Shown: piece by piece, positions 26,197 through 36,370 of the stretch | How the letters are laid out: every line of letters starts with the position of its first letter | Numbering within the stretch: position 1 is the stretch's first letter | Assembly (NCBI RefSeq): GCF_900103825.1 | Contig: NZ_FNIF01000003.1 | Location: forward strand, 124,001-188,000 | Direction: 5' to 3' | Length of the DNA: 64,000 nt | DNA from: Paenibacillus sp. yr247 | GTDB taxonomy: Bacteria > Bacillota > Bacilli > Paenibacillales > NBRC-103111 | Translations under genes and position numbers: made by a program | The notes under the pieces: model-generated | The model's input: the letters and a program-made list of their open reading frames with translations, nothing else | Databases searched by the model: none | Told to the model about the DNA's origin: nothing

Positions 26197-28640
26197 ATGA
26201 TTTCCTCCAATAAGTGATTTTCTCTTTTCATTTGTGCGGCTATCCATTGCTCCAGTTCTTTGGCAGAGGAATACATCACAATGGATTCAACTTCCTGACG
26301 ATGCAATCTATGTTGATACAAGCGGGATGCCGTAAGATCTTTCTTAGCCGGTGACGCATGCAGTTTAACGAAGGTGCCTTGTCTTTCAACAAACCCTAAT
26401 TCCTCAAAGACCGATAAAATAAATTGAATCATAGCAGGTGAAAGACCTGAACGTTTACTAAATGAGGTCATTAATCGAACATCCTGCACATTTAGCGATC
26501 CTTCTTTTTGCAAAGTGCCATACAGCATCTTGAACATGTCTCGAGATGGCAGTGTACTGCCGCTGTCAGGTCCAAGCTCGGTAAATACAGGATAACAACG
26601 CATCATACCGCAAGCTTGATGAAGAACACTCTGCAAACTAGCTATGCTGCGCGGGATCGTATACAGGATTATATCCTGCATACTGGCAAAATTCAGCTGG
26701 CTGGCTTTTTCATTACCTGGCTGCAACTGATCCGTGTCTTGAACAATCCAATATGGCACAGAACCGCCTAATTGAAACGCAGCAGAAGCGAACGATGCCG
26801 CATCCGCCTCGTCAAACAAAACGATAGCTGGAGCAATCACACGGCTTCCATTACCCGATGTTAAGTTATTTTGAAGTGCGCTTACCTTCGCGCTCAATTG
26901 CACAGCTCCACGCCAATCAAAGAGTTGCATATGCGTAATCCGCAGATCCTGCATCACGATTTGCGGCTTGCGCACGCCGTTCCACTCATTGATGGAAAGT
27001 TCTCCTAGCACATCTACTTTGGCTGCAGGCGCAATCAGACCGGCTAGGCTTCCTTTACCAAATCCGACGGCTTCCACCGAGCAGCTTACTTCTTCCTTCG
27101 CTTGGGAGAGGGCTAGCTTTAGGTGCTGCTTCTCTTTGCCCATGGTACGAATTTCACCGAGCAATAAATCGGTAAACATGAACCTCGGAGCCGGATTGCC
27201 CATGCCGAAAGGCGCGAGCTTCTCTAACTGCTCAATACTAGCAATCGGAACATCCGGCAAGCTGCACACCGCATCAGCCTTCAAAAGCGGTATGAAGTCC
27301 TGCTCGGTTAACGATGCCGCTGCTAATTCATTCAGTTTATGTGTGAACGCCTCCAGATGGATACTGTTCAGACTCATGCCTGCTGCCGCTTGATGGCCTC
27401 CGTAATGGTCAAGCCACTCTTCACAAGCTGTCAGGGCTTTGTATAAATCAAACCCAGCAATCGAGCGAGCAGATCCTTTAGCAATACCAGTCTGTGGATC
27501 TATGCTTAGCACTAAGGTTGGACGGTAAAATTTCTCCACTATTTTGGATGCTACAATACCGACAACACCCACGTTCCACTGTTCTTTTGCGACAACAATC
27601 ACTTTATCTAGACCGGTGGCTTGCTGCTGCTCAGCTAGAACAAAGGCTTCTTTCACCATGTCCTCTACGATATGTTGACGTTCTTTATTCAGCATATCCA
27701 ATTCGAAAGCAATTTGCTCCGCTTCTTTCTCATCCGTTGTTGTGAGCAGCTTCACGGCAATATCAGCCGCTTCCAATCGACCGCTGGCATTAATTCTAGG
27801 CGCAAGCGAGAAACCGATGTGAGATGCGGTCACTTCTTTGCGTTCAATACCCGATACACCGATGAGTGAACGAAATCCTGCGTAAGCAGAATCCTGCATG
27901 CGTAATAATCCCTGCTTTACAATTAACCGATTTTCACCCGTAAGAGGCATTAAGTCAGCAACCGTCCCTAGCGCTGCAAATTCAAGCAGTTCTTCAGGCA
28001 GCCGTTCCAACAAAGCATGCGCCAGCTTAAAAGCAACGCCAACACCTGCTAGATGTTTATAGGGATATGGACAGCCCGGCTTCTTCGGATTAATGACGGC
28101 AAAAGCCTGGGGCAGTATCTCCGGAGGCTCATGGTGATCCGTTACGATCACATCAATGCCTAATTCCTGACTATAGGCTATTTCTTGAACAGCACTAATG
28201 CCTGTGTCAACAGTAATTAATAAGGTGACGCCTTGCTCTTTGGCTATGTCAATAGCAGAACGATTCAGCCCATAGCCTTCTCGAATGCGATGAGGGATAT
28301 ACGTATCGAAACGTGCGCCAAGACCTTTTAACAAATGAGCCATCAACGAGGTGCTGCTGACACCATCAGCATCGTAATCACCATATACACGAATAAATTC
28401 ATCATTTTGGATTGCTTCCCGGATACGTTCCACAGCTGGAAGCATCCCGTCAAGCAGAAACGGGTCAAAATAATAGTGAACTCCACCATGCATAAATTGT
28501 TCGGCATCTGGCACGGTGCGAATGTCTCGAAGAACAAGCATTCTGGCAACGAGCGGGTCTATCTGAAGCTCACGCGCCAATGTCTCTACGAGCATTTCAT
28601 CCGCATTTCCTATGCTCCATCTTGCCTTCGGTTCTAGCAC
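26193..28640 (-). CDS. recJ: Single-stranded-DNA-specific exonuclease RecJ
   Basis: An 815-residue 5'-3' exonuclease. The DHH core starts with [20 protein letters not shown] (about residue 82) and includes VTDHHEPPE and [10 protein letters not shown] (DHHA1). An OB-fold part follows. The long C-terminal extension (about residues 560-815), found in Firmicute RecJ, includes a domain with [18 protein letters not shown]. The start is GTG 28640, nine bases after AGGAGG. Two copies of the 5' hairpin-SD element form its leader. Confidence 0.96.
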   Translation of the reverse strand: MLEPKARWSIGNADEMLVETLARELQIDPLVARMLVLRDIRTVPDAEQFMHGGVHYYFDPFLLDGMLPAVERIREAIQNDEFIRVYGDYDADGVSSTSLMAHLLKGLGARFDTYIPHRIREGYGLNRSAIDIAKEQGVTLLITVDTGISAVQEIAYSQELGIDVIVTDHHEPPEILPQAFAVINPKKPGCPYPYKHLAGVGVAFKLAHALLERLPEELLEFAALGTVADLMPLTGENRLIVKQGLLRMQDSAYAGFRSLIGVSGIERKEVTASHIGFSLAPRINASGRLEAADIAVKLLTTTDEKEAEQIAFELDMLNKERQHIVEDMVKEAFVLAEQQQATGLDKVIVVAKEQWNVGVVGIVASKIVEKFYRPTLVLSIDPQTGIAKGSARSIAGFDLYKALTACEEWLDHYGGHQAAAGMSLNSIHLEAFTHKLNELAAASLTEQDFIPLLKADAVCSLPDVPIASIEQLEKLAPFGMGNPAPRFMFTDLLLGEIRTMGKEKQHLKLALSQAKEEVSCSVEAVGFGKGSLAGLIAPAAKVDVLGELSINEWNGVRKPQIVMQDLRITHMQLFDWRGAVQLSAKVSALQNNLTSGNGSRVIAPAIVLFDEADAASFASAAFQLGGSVPYWIVQDTDQLQPGNEKASQLNFASMQDIILYTIPRSIASLQSVLHQACGMMRCYPVFTELGPDSGSTLPSRDMFKMLYGTLQKEGSLNVQDVRLMTSFSKRSGLSPAMIQFILSVFEELGFVERQGTFVKLHASPAKKDLTASRLYQHRLHRQEVESIVMYSSAKELEQWIAAQMKRENHLLEEII

Positions 28641-28649
28641 TTGGTGTGT

Positions 28650-28732
28650 CCTCCTTAGAGTTTTGCTTTTGCAAAACTTTCTTCGATAGCGATACTGAGT
28701 TTTGCTTTTGCAAAACTTTCTTCGTAAGCATA
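28650..28732 (-). promoter_or_regulatory. 5' hairpin-SD element, two tandem copies before recJ
   Basis: Distal copy: GCTTACGAAG, then a hairpin with arms GTTTTGC/GCAAAAC, then CTCAGTATC. Proximal copy: CGCTATCGAAG, the same hairpin, then CTCTAAGGAGG, whose SD (28650-28655) serves recJ. The hairpin segment AAAGTTTTGCAAAAGCAAAA is identical in the two copies, while the left box of the proximal copy has diverged. Confidence 0.75.
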
Positions 28733-28745
28733 GGCATAAAGTTTC

Positions 28746-29699
28746 TTAATGAAAAACGGACGGGAATTCGTTAAGTTCTGTATCCGAATTATTTTTGTAA
28801 GGATACCCAGCATCATAGGGAGCTACATGAACAAAAACATCAGAAACATGATGAAATCGTTTCATCAAATGCTGTTTGACCTTTTTGGAGACTTCATGCC
28901 CTTCCCATACAGATACCCTTGGATTCACACTAATTTTGATATCGACAACAACATAATGACCATGTTCTCTTGCCCGTAAGTCATCAACGGTGATAACACC
29001 CTTAACCGCTTGAACAGCAGCAATTAGGTCGGCCGCATCCTCTTTCTGAAGGACGTAATCCATCTTCGTATGTAAGGCTTCCTTCACTAATAAATACCCC
29101 ATCCTCAAGACGAATAAGGATACAAATAGTCCTGCTAATGGATCCAAATAATAAAGGAAAGGTAGGCTAAGATAATTGCCCATCAAAGATCCAAAAATAC
29201 CAATGAGAGCTACAATAGATGAGTATATATCGGAACGATGCCCCCATGCATTGGCAATTAATTCCTTGGAGCCTAACCGCTTGCCCAGCCTGTATGTATA
29301 TTGAAACATAATTTCTTTAACAAAGAGAGAAATCCCAATTGCAACGAGTGCATAAACCTTTGGAGCATGTTCCACATCAAACCATATAGATTTGATGGCA
29401 GAAATGCCCATCTGAGCACCTACGACCATAATAACAATCGACAGTAGGATGGTTGCAGTAGAAACCTTCTTTCCTTGACCATAGGGATACGTTTCTTCAG
29501 GCGGCATCTTTGTTGTTCTTAGTCTGATTAATGCATCAGCTGAACTTAATGCATCCGATGCCGAATGCGCCGCGTCAGCGAGCAATGCATTACTTTGCGC
29601 CATAAAGCCAACAACACCTTTGAGACACGCAAGAGCTACATGGAGGGCGATACCGACCCATACAGCGAGTTCTGTCTTTTGAAAACGCTCGTCATTCAC
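28746..29699 (-). CDS. Cation diffusion facilitator (zinc/iron/manganese efflux)
   Basis: A 317-residue CDF transporter with six membrane segments and a cytoplasmic C-terminal domain (about residues 205-300). The metal site in segment 2 is in ALLADAAHSASDALSS (HxxxD), and its partner in segment 5 lies in AWGHRSDIYSSIVALIG (HxxxD). The HD-HD set suggests iron or manganese rather than the HD-DD zinc set, but this is a weak inference. The start is GTG 29699, eight bases after GGGGGA. A terminator separates it from secF upstream. Confidence 0.9.
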   Translation of the reverse strand: MNDERFQKTELAVWVGIALHVALACLKGVVGFMAQSNALLADAAHSASDALSSADALIRLRTTKMPPEETYPYGQGKKVSTATILLSIVIMVVGAQMGISAIKSIWFDVEHAPKVYALVAIGISLFVKEIMFQYTYRLGKRLGSKELIANAWGHRSDIYSSIVALIGIFGSLMGNYLSLPFLYYLDPLAGLFVSLFVLRMGYLLVKEALHTKMDYVLQKEDAADLIAAVQAVKGVITVDDLRAREHGHYVVVDIKISVNPRVSVWEGHEVSKKVKQHLMKRFHHVSDVFVHVAPYDAGYPYKNNSDTELNEFPSVFH

Positions 29700-29720
29700 G
29701 TTGACACTCCCCCTGAACGG

Positions 29721-29750
29721 ATACAAAGGCCGCGCAACATTCACGCGGCC
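29721..29750 (-). terminator. Terminator after secF
   Basis: GGCCGCG pairs with CGCGGCC around a nine-base loop, then only TTTGT, so it is GC-rich with a short T-run. It overlaps the 5' side of the CDF gene. Confidence 0.65.
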
Positions 29751-29764
29751 GGTTATTATGGTTA

Positions 29765-30691
29765 TTACGCTGCAGCTTTCTTTTTAGAACTAGGTAAAGA
29801 TTTTCTTTTCAATAAGTACCAGAGCGAACATGCGATAAAGACGGAAGAATAAGCTCCACTCGTTAAACCGATTAACTTCGCAAGCGCGAAAAGCTTAATC
29901 GATTCGCTTCCGAAAATATACAAACATCCTGCGGCTAACAATACCACGAGTACGGTATTAATATTCCGAGCCATCGTCTGCCAAATACTATTATTGACCA
30001 ACGCGACGAGATCTTCGTCCGTTTTGAGTTTAGCAAATCTTAGATTTTCACGAATACGGTCAAAAATAACGATTTTATCATTGATGGAATAACCAATCGT
30101 GGTCAAGACTGCCGCCAGAAACGGCAAGTTCACCTCAAACCGGAAAATCGCAAACATCGCGATAACCATAAATGCATCATGAAGAATGGCAATAATTGCC
30201 GCTATCGCAAAACGCCATTCAAAACGGATACTCACATACAAGCAAATCAAAACACTGGAAATGGCAACGGCATAAACGGCCTTAAGCAGCAATTCCTTTG
30301 CTAATTGAGGATCAACCGTATTAATTTCTTTGGAGACCTCCGTACCATAAGCAGTTGCGAAAGCCTTTTGGATCTTATTTACTGTTTCATCGTTTAAAAC
30401 ATCGTCGAATCGGATAGAAACTCGATCACTGTTATTACCGCCGATTGTTGGATCTGCATAGTTCGACTTCACGTCGCCGTTTGTTGTAAGAGTATGCAAT
30501 ATCTCTCCTACCTTAGCCTTATCCAGTTGTTTACCCACAACAAGATCTATATTCGTTCCGGCTTTAAAATCAACACCGAAATTCATGCCAGAGAATAACA
30601 TAACGGCCAAACCAATAACAAGAATAGCAATCGAAACGATAAAAAATTTATTGCGATTTTTTACAAAATCAAACTGTTTCTTAAAGCCCAC
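29765..30691 (-). CDS. secF: Protein translocase subunit SecF
   Basis: A 308-residue SecF with six membrane segments and one external domain (about residues 38-135). Motifs: FSGMNFGVDFKAGTNIDL near the start, and AVLTTIGYSINDKIVIFDRI in segment 4. With SecD it uses the proton gradient to help SecYEG release exported proteins. The start is GTG 30691, nine bases after AGGAGG; it overlaps the end of secD by 11 bases. The genes are separate here rather than fused as in B. subtilis SecDF. Confidence 0.96.
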   Translation of the reverse strand: MGFKKQFDFVKNRNKFFIVSIAILVIGLAVMLFSGMNFGVDFKAGTNIDLVVGKQLDKAKVGEILHTLTTNGDVKSNYADPTIGGNNSDRVSIRFDDVLNDETVNKIQKAFATAYGTEVSKEINTVDPQLAKELLLKAVYAVAISSVLICLYVSIRFEWRFAIAAIIAILHDAFMVIAMFAIFRFEVNLPFLAAVLTTIGYSINDKIVIFDRIRENLRFAKLKTDEDLVALVNNSIWQTMARNINTVLVVLLAAGCLYIFGSESIKLFALAKLIGLTSGAYSSVFIACSLWYLLKRKSLPSSKKKAAA

Positions 30692-31916
30692 GAATGTCTG
30701 CCTCCTTCACACCAAAATAACTTGGCTTTTTCAGCAAGTTGCCTCTTATGATAAGATGCAACAGCCATCTGGAGAACAATACGTTCGTTAAGATACTGAT
30801 AATAATACTCATCATCGTAATAACTGCGAATCCGCGAATGGCACCATTTCCGACATAGTACAGAACAATACCAGCGATCAAATTCGTTACGTTAGCATCC
30901 ATAATCGTACGGAATGAATGTTTGGTGCCTGCTTTCAAGGATGAAAGAATGCTCTTCCCCGCACGTATTTCCTCGCGGATTCTTTCGTATGTGATAATGT
31001 TCGCATCCACAGCCATACCTGCACCCAAGACGAGGGCCGCAATACCCGGCAGAGTAAGTGTCGCGTTCATAAAGTCAAATATCGCTAAGAGTAGCCATAC
31101 ATAAGAAATTAATGTAAAAGCGGCCACAAGGCCTGGTATACGGTAATACAGCACCATGAAGATGAAGATCAGGATCGAAGCAATCAGTCCAGCTCTGGCT
31201 GTTTGTTGCAGCGATGCTTGTCCTAAGGTTGCATCAACACGTTGAATATATTTTTCTGTTAACTTTAACGGCATAGCCCCTAAGTTAATCATCTTCGCTA
31301 CTTTAGTTGCTTCCGCTACACTCGTTTGGGTAATGATTGCGGAATCACTGTCAATTGGAAAATTAACAGATGCTGTAGACTGCACTTGATCATCCAAGTA
31401 AATGGACAAAGTGCTGCCAACTAGCTTAGTCGTTACTTCTTTGAATTTCTCTCTGCTTTTCATCTTGATTTCTACAATCGGTTGCTTCGTATTTGGATCG
31501 TAGCTTAATTTCGCTGCGTTTTCTACGAAATCTGTTCCATTCATGTAGATCGTTCCATCCGGACCTCTAAACGTAAGAACAGAAGGCTTGGACATTAAGC
31601 TTCTAACTTCTTCCTCGTTTTCCACACCCGCAAGTCGTACACGAATGCGATCTGTTCCTTCCGGATAAACCTCAGGTTCAGCTACACCAAGGGTGTCAGC
31701 TCGTTTGGCAAGACTTTCTGCCGCTTGCGTAAGCGTTTCCTTCGTCAGTGGTTTACCAGCTGCCAAGGGTTCTGCGGTATACAAAATTTCAAAACCGCCT
31801 TTTAAATCCAATCCAAGCTTGATTCGTTCTACAAGTCTAGGGCTTGTTGCCGTGATCGCTCCAAGTACAACAACAACCGTTAGAAAAAAGAACGAGATTC
31901 TTTTCCAATCCAACAT
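30681..31916 (-). CDS. secD: Protein translocase subunit SecD
   Basis: A 411-residue SecD. The first membrane segment is FFFLTVVVVLGAITATS, followed by the P1 region LGLDLKGGFEILYTAEP. The external domain is short, and five C-terminal membrane segments contain LGAGMAVDANIITYERIREE, which carries residues of the proton path. It is compact compared with the 600-residue proteobacterial SecD, as usual for Bacillales. A consensus promoter lies 36 bp upstream. Confidence 0.96.
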   Translation of the reverse strand: MLDWKRISFFFLTVVVVLGAITATSPRLVERIKLGLDLKGGFEILYTAEPLAAGKPLTKETLTQAAESLAKRADTLGVAEPEVYPEGTDRIRVRLAGVENEEEVRSLMSKPSVLTFRGPDGTIYMNGTDFVENAAKLSYDPNTKQPIVEIKMKSREKFKEVTTKLVGSTLSIYLDDQVQSTASVNFPIDSDSAIITQTSVAEATKVAKMINLGAMPLKLTEKYIQRVDATLGQASLQQTARAGLIASILIFIFMVLYYRIPGLVAAFTLISYVWLLLAIFDFMNATLTLPGIAALVLGAGMAVDANIITYERIREEIRAGKSILSSLKAGTKHSFRTIMDANVTNLIAGIVLYYVGNGAIRGFAVITMMSIIISILTNVLFSRWLLHLIIRGNLLKKPSYFGVKEADIRGL

Positions 31917-31951
31917 CTCTTGCTTGTCTCCCTTCGATACTCAATATGCCT

Positions 31952-31980
31952 ATTATACTCAGGTCTGAAAATCGAGTCAA
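31952..31980 (-). promoter_or_regulatory. Sigma-A promoter of secDF
   Basis: Minus-strand TTGACT (31975-31980), a 17-base spacer, TATAAT (31952-31957). Confidence 0.9.
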
Positions 31981-31994
31981 TTTAAGTCGTTTCA

Positions 31995-32025
31995 TGAAAA
32001 ATAAGCCCTATCCTAGAATTGGGCT
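31995..32025 (-). terminator. Terminator overlapping the end of comN
   Basis: AGCCC (32021-32025) pairs with GGGCT (32004-32008), with a weak inner part, then TTATTTTTC. The stop codon of comN (32013-32015) lies in the loop. Confidence 0.7.
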
Positions 32026-32363
32026 CCTTTATACATACTAATCGTCATCCAGTTCATAAACTGGGTCGATTTAAGCGATAAAATGTCGTTCACGATTTGA
32101 TGAAGAGAAGGGATACCTGTTTTACGATATTTGTCGCTAACACAATCCCATATATCTTTACCACTCACGTGTTCATAGCCAAGCATGACAAATTCTTCAA
32201 CTTTACTTAAACAAAGGCTTTCGATAAGTTCATTGAGTTCATTATCGGAAAGGACAATCTCATCTCCCTCGGCGTCTAGGGATTCTATCTCGCTTTCTTC
32301 TATCTGGTCTTTCTCTTTATCCTCAGGATGATGAGGGACTTGATCGTTATCTTCTCCGTTCAT
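32013..32363 (-). CDS. comN: Post-transcriptional regulator ComN
   Basis: A 116-residue protein. The N-terminal 40 residues are acidic and probably disordered. The ComN core follows: NELNELIESLCLSKVEEFVM, then GYEHVSGKDIWDCVSDKYRK and LHQIVNDILSLKSTQFMNWM. In B. subtilis ComN controls accumulation of comE mRNA and associates with DivIVA at the poles and septum. The same place between secDF and spoVB is seen in B. subtilis. ATG 32363 follows a weak AGGAGG-type site. Confidence 0.88.
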   Translation of the reverse strand: MNGEDNDQVPHHPEDKEKDQIEESEIESLDAEGDEIVLSDNELNELIESLCLSKVEEFVMLGYEHVSGKDIWDCVSDKYRKTGIPSLHQIVNDILSLKSTQFMNWMTISMYKGAQF

Positions 32364-32527
32364 AGGGAGAACCTCCTAAGGTTTGATTTACCTTTACTGC
32401 TTGAATAATTCGATATTCATCCACCATATTCCTGCCAAGCTCTAACCTGTCCACAAAATGTTAGCATGAGCTTGGCCAGCCCTCGCATATTCATAGAATA
32501 TGACAAGTATCGGAAGAGGGAATAGCA

Positions 32528-34093
32528 TTGACCAAGCAGTCGTTTATTAGAGGCACGATGATTCTGTTAGCCGCGGGTATTCTGAACCGAATTCTTGGCT
32601 TCATACCTAGAATTACTTTACCGCGTGTCATCGGTGCTGAAGGCATCGGTATCTATCATATGGGCTGGCCATTCTTGTCTGTCATCCTAACGATTATAAC
32701 AGGCGGGATTCCTGTTGCAATTGCCAAACTAATTGCAGAAGCGGAGGCAGAACACAATGAAACGAGGATCCGCAGTGTCCTAAGAATTTCCGTAGCGATA
32801 ACCATCGGCCTCAGCGCCCTATTTACAATTGTTTGCATCGCAGGAGCCTCGTGGATTACATCTCATTTGTTAACAGACTCACGTGTTTACTACACATTTC
32901 TCTGTATGAGCCCAATGATACCGATCATAGGTATCTCCGCTGTTTATCGCGGTTATTTCCAAGGTAGACAGAATATGATCCCTACTGCCACTTCTCAAAT
33001 AATGGAGACACTTATCCGCATAGTGATGGTCCTTGTTTGTTCGTATGTAATGATCCCATATGGGATCGAATATGCAGCTGCCGGTGCCATGATAGGTGTT
33101 CTAGCAGGTGAAATTGGCGGTCTTGTTGTCCTAGCTATCCATTTCAAGTACGATAAAAAAACATCTTTGAAGGCCCCCCTCGCACAGATTGGTACGAATA
33201 AAACAAATGGCAGACTTGCAAATTTCAGCAGAATCATGCGAATAGCAATCCCAATTACAGGAAGTAAATTGATTGGGGCAAGCTCTTACCTATTCGAATC
33301 TATCCTAATAGCTCAAAGTCTAGCTATAGCTGGTATTTCCACTTCACTTGCTACAGCTCAGTACGGTGCTTTACAAGGGATGATTATCCCCATCATACTT
33401 CTTCCCAGCGCACTAACGATGTCATTATCAGTCTCACTCGTTCCATCCTTAAGCGAAGCGGCCGCCCATAAAGATATCAAAACGATTCATATGCGTCTGC
33501 ACCAATCATTAAAGTTGGCCTTAGTAACCGGTGCTCCATTCGCTGTCCTTATGTTCGTTCTGGCGGAGCCTATCTGTACGTATATGTACAATCAACCTGA
33601 TGTAGGTATCATGTTGAAAATGATGGCTCCTATTGCTATATTTATTTATTTCCAGGCTCCCCTGCAGTCTACCTTACAAGCTTTGAACAAGCCCGGGGCT
33701 GCTTTAATCAACACCTTGATCGGCTCAATCGTTAAGCTAATTCTCATCTATTTGTTAGCCAGTAAACCGGAGATGGGGATTCACGGAGCCGTTTTCGCCA
33801 TCAATGTGAATATCGTCTTGGTTACGCTTCTGCATTGGAACAGTGTTGTGCGCTTGTTGAAATTCCGCATGGAAGGCAGCGATTTCGGCAAAATTGGAGC
33901 GGCTATGGCACTTTCCGGCCTTTGTAGTTACTTTGTCATGTATACACCTTGGACTTCAACAGATTGGCTCCGTTTTGTAACATCTTTTATCATTGGGTTT
34001 ATTGTCTATTTGATCTTCATCACGGTATTCCGTCTTATTAGCTTGAAAGATATAAGCCGTGTGATGAGTATGGGCAAAAAGATCATACGATGA
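32528..34093 (+). CDS. spoVB: Stage V sporulation protein B (MOP superfamily flippase)
   Basis: A 521-residue membrane protein with about 14 membrane segments, of the polysaccharide transporter branch of the MOP/MATE superfamily. It begins TKQSFIRGTMILLAAGILNR and has IGISAVYRGYFQGRQNMIPT, typical of SpoVB. SpoVB is needed for spore cortex formation and is thought to move lipid-linked precursors across the outer forespore membrane. The start is TTG 32528, seven bases after GAGGG. An inverted repeat CATATTC/GAATATG (32486-32502) lies 26 bp upstream of the start. Confidence 0.92.
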   Translation: MTKQSFIRGTMILLAAGILNRILGFIPRITLPRVIGAEGIGIYHMGWPFLSVILTIITGGIPVAIAKLIAEAEAEHNETRIRSVLRISVAITIGLSALFTIVCIAGASWITSHLLTDSRVYYTFLCMSPMIPIIGISAVYRGYFQGRQNMIPTATSQIMETLIRIVMVLVCSYVMIPYGIEYAAAGAMIGVLAGEIGGLVVLAIHFKYDKKTSLKAPLAQIGTNKTNGRLANFSRIMRIAIPITGSKLIGASSYLFESILIAQSLAIAGISTSLATAQYGALQGMIIPIILLPSALTMSLSVSLVPSLSEAAAHKDIKTIHMRLHQSLKLALVTGAPFAVLMFVLAEPICTYMYNQPDVGIMLKMMAPIAIFIYFQAPLQSTLQALNKPGAALINTLIGSIVKLILIYLLASKPEMGIHGAVFAINVNIVLVTLLHWNSVVRLLKFRMEGSDFGKIGAAMALSGLCSYFVMYTPWTSTDWLRFVTSFIIGFIVYLIFITVFRLISLKDISRVMSMGKKIIR

Positions 34094-34131
34094 ATCTAGG
34101 CAGCAGAAGATCCCACAGTTAGCCCCGAGTC

Positions 34132-34824
34132 TTATCTTTTGCGATCCAAAAACATTCGCCCTCTATGATCAATGGAGCAATAAAACACTTCTTTGAAATC
34201 ACGGGCTCCTTTGTTTTGGAGTTGATTTTTCAACCAAAATCGCGTTTTACCTATTTTCTCCAAATTATCATCCTGCACTTTACCATCCATAATGAGAGGC
34301 AGCGGAAGTCCTTCATAGCGAATCGTACCCTTAGGTACGTCTTCATTTACACCTGTCATTATCTCTGTCTCTTTCTCTACTCTCTCCAAGACACTTAATT
34401 TCCCCGAAGGCTCTAGGACTGCGAACTCCACATCTGCCACATTTAGGATCTTATTTTGTCTAAGCTGCAGCATCAAATCATCTAAATTGTAGCGATTCTT
34501 CTTCATTTCCTCGCGGTTGATCTTTCCCTTATCGATTAAAACGCTTGGCTTACCGTCAAAGAGAACTCGGACAGTTCTACTTTTTAACGTAACAAAGGCG
34601 ATTAAGATTTGGATCAGGACCAACGTTAACATGGGGACAATCCCATCCATGAGGGGTTTTTTGGTATCCTCAATTACAAAAACCGCAATTTCGGCAATCA
34701 TGATCGAGATCACGAGATCGAATATTGACAATTTACCAATTTCTCGTTTTCCCATAAGTCGCAGAATGAGAAAGACGACAAAGTAGATCAGCACGGTACG
34801 TAAAAAAATGATCAAAATATCCAT
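34132..34824 (-). CDS. yrbG: DUF421 membrane protein (YrbG/YetF family)
   Basis: A 230-residue protein with three N-terminal membrane segments (ILIIFLRTVLIYFVVFLILR; FDLVISIMIAEIAVFVI; GIVPMLTLVLIQILIAF). The two-part cytoplasmic DUF421 domain follows, with VLFDGKPSVLIDKGKINREE and YNLDDLMLQLRQNKI. In B. subtilis the YetF domain is known from the spore inner-membrane protein SpoVAEa and from germination work on relatives. The location next to spoVB is the same as in B. subtilis. ATG 34824 follows GGGAGG. Confidence 0.88.
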   Translation of the reverse strand: MDILIIFLRTVLIYFVVFLILRLMGKREIGKLSIFDLVISIMIAEIAVFVIEDTKKPLMDGIVPMLTLVLIQILIAFVTLKSRTVRVLFDGKPSVLIDKGKINREEMKKNRYNLDDLMLQLRQNKILNVADVEFAVLEPSGKLSVLERVEKETEIMTGVNEDVPKGTIRYEGLPLPLIMDGKVQDDNLEKIGKTRFWLKNQLQNKGARDFKEVFYCSIDHRGRMFLDRKR

Positions 34825-34929
34825 TGTTAGCCTCCCTGATCTAAGCTCTTGCTTGTTCTCGGAGTTCAATGGTATTCTGACCGCTGATGCACTTCATCAT
34901 GCAGAAATTACGTATTCAATTGTTGGCAA

Positions 34930-36270
34930 TTACAACAGAAATAACTTGAAATAAATCGTAGCTACTAGGAATAAAAGTAGGGAAATCGGCGCCGCCACGA
35001 TAAAATAATTACGTTGCGTCAACCCTCCCCCTTCACGCTCTGAAAGAGCAGCAGCATACATACTTGTAGTGGAGCTGAGAAGAGTAACACCGCTTCCAAT
35101 CGCCGTACCGACAATTAATGACCACCATAGAGGCGAAATCGTCACGTGGGAAAGATTAAGCATGACTCCCCCCATATGTTCGACAACAGGTATCATGGCC
35201 GCTGTATACGGAATGTAGTCCATCATGGCGGAGCCAAAGCCAGTCAGCCATAAGAGAAGTATGGATAAGAATGGGACACTCCCTTGGCTAATTTCCAACC
35301 CTCTAGCGGCAATAAAACCTGAAATGCCTGAATACGTTAACCCACCCACCATGATGAATAACCCTAGGAAAAATAGCAGTTGTGTTTCCATCAAACCATG
35401 CCAAACGGAACGATAGTCTCTTTTTTTCACGAGTTGGACTAGTTCTTTATAGTTTAACGCCAATAAGGCCAGTGCCCCAAATGCAGCTATATACGAGGCT
35501 TTAAAGCCCAAAGCACCCTGTAATAATAAAGCCAATAACGTTAGTCCAGTGATTAAGCTGCTGCCAATAAGAAATCCTCGATCCGCTGCCAAGTAAGAGG
35601 CCGGTTGTAAACTAAGCAGCTCCCGCTTGTGCGATTCCGCTACGAGCATTTTCTTTCCGTAGATCATCCACATCACGAGGTACACAATAGCTAACAACAT
35701 AATAACAAGTGGTGCGATCTTTATTAGTATTTCCCCCGATGATAAATTCACTGATGCACTAATCATACGATTTGGCAAATTCCCGATAAGCGTTGCAGCT
35801 CCGCCAATGTTTGCAGATAAAAGAACTGAAATCAGAAAAGGAACAGGCGACAATTTCATCAACTTCGTCGTTTTCAGCAGAATAGGAACGATCACAGCTA
35901 TAGCTAGTAAACCATCCCACAAGGCCGAAGTTACAGCCGCAAGGACTGACAGGCTCAATAAAATTGTAAATGGCTGTAACCGAAACCTTCGTATAAGATA
36001 ACTTGCCGAATAAGCAATAAGTCCTGTTTTCTGAAAGAGTCCGGCAATCAGATATAGACTTGCAAGAAGTAAAAGAACATGCCAATTCGCATAGGTTGTA
36101 ACCGCCATACCTAAAGGAACAATCCCCAGCACAACCATCAGTACGGCTCCACCTAAAGCTGTATACATACGATCCCATTTCTCAATCAAGATACAAACAT
36201 AAGCCGCGGCAAAAATAAGGAGGGCGAGGATGGCTTGCCAAAAGGCTGGCCCTTGAGAAAATTCCGTCAT
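34930..36270 (-). CDS. ArsB/NhaD/SLC13-type anion or sodium permease
   Basis: A 446-residue membrane protein with about 11-12 segments. The hairpin motif SANIGGAATLIGNLPNRMIS (about residue 155) matches the conserved SNIGGxATLIGxPPN of the ion transporter superfamily (ArsB, NhaD, P protein). A second matching half lies near GFGSAMMDYIPYTAAMIPV. Possible substrates are arsenite, sodium/proton or dicarboxylates; no ars genes are nearby, so the substrate is open. ATG 36270 follows AGGAGAAG. The TIGR04086 gene is divergent. Confidence 0.82.
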   Translation of the reverse strand: MTEFSQGPAFWQAILALLIFAAAYVCILIEKWDRMYTALGGAVLMVVLGIVPLGMAVTTYANWHVLLLLASLYLIAGLFQKTGLIAYSASYLIRRFRLQPFTILLSLSVLAAVTSALWDGLLAIAVIVPILLKTTKLMKLSPVPFLISVLLSANIGGAATLIGNLPNRMISASVNLSSGEILIKIAPLVIMLLAIVYLVMWMIYGKKMLVAESHKRELLSLQPASYLAADRGFLIGSSLITGLTLLALLLQGALGFKASYIAAFGALALLALNYKELVQLVKKRDYRSVWHGLMETQLLFFLGLFIMVGGLTYSGISGFIAARGLEISQGSVPFLSILLLWLTGFGSAMMDYIPYTAAMIPVVEHMGGVMLNLSHVTISPLWWSLIVGTAIGSGVTLLSSTTSMYAAALSEREGGGLTQRNYFIVAAPISLLLFLVATIYFKLFLL

Positions 36271-36370
36271 AATTATTCACTTCTCCTTTGAACAGTCTGT
36301 ACTAATTCTATGTGCTTGGCCATACAATGATGTTAATGAAAAGAACGAATATATGAAAGGATTGGTGCCT

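Noticed and set aside
35759-36178. 139-codon frame inside the ArsB/NhaD-type permease gene
   Set aside because: Same strand, different frame; the permease frame shows a clear family motif and this one none.
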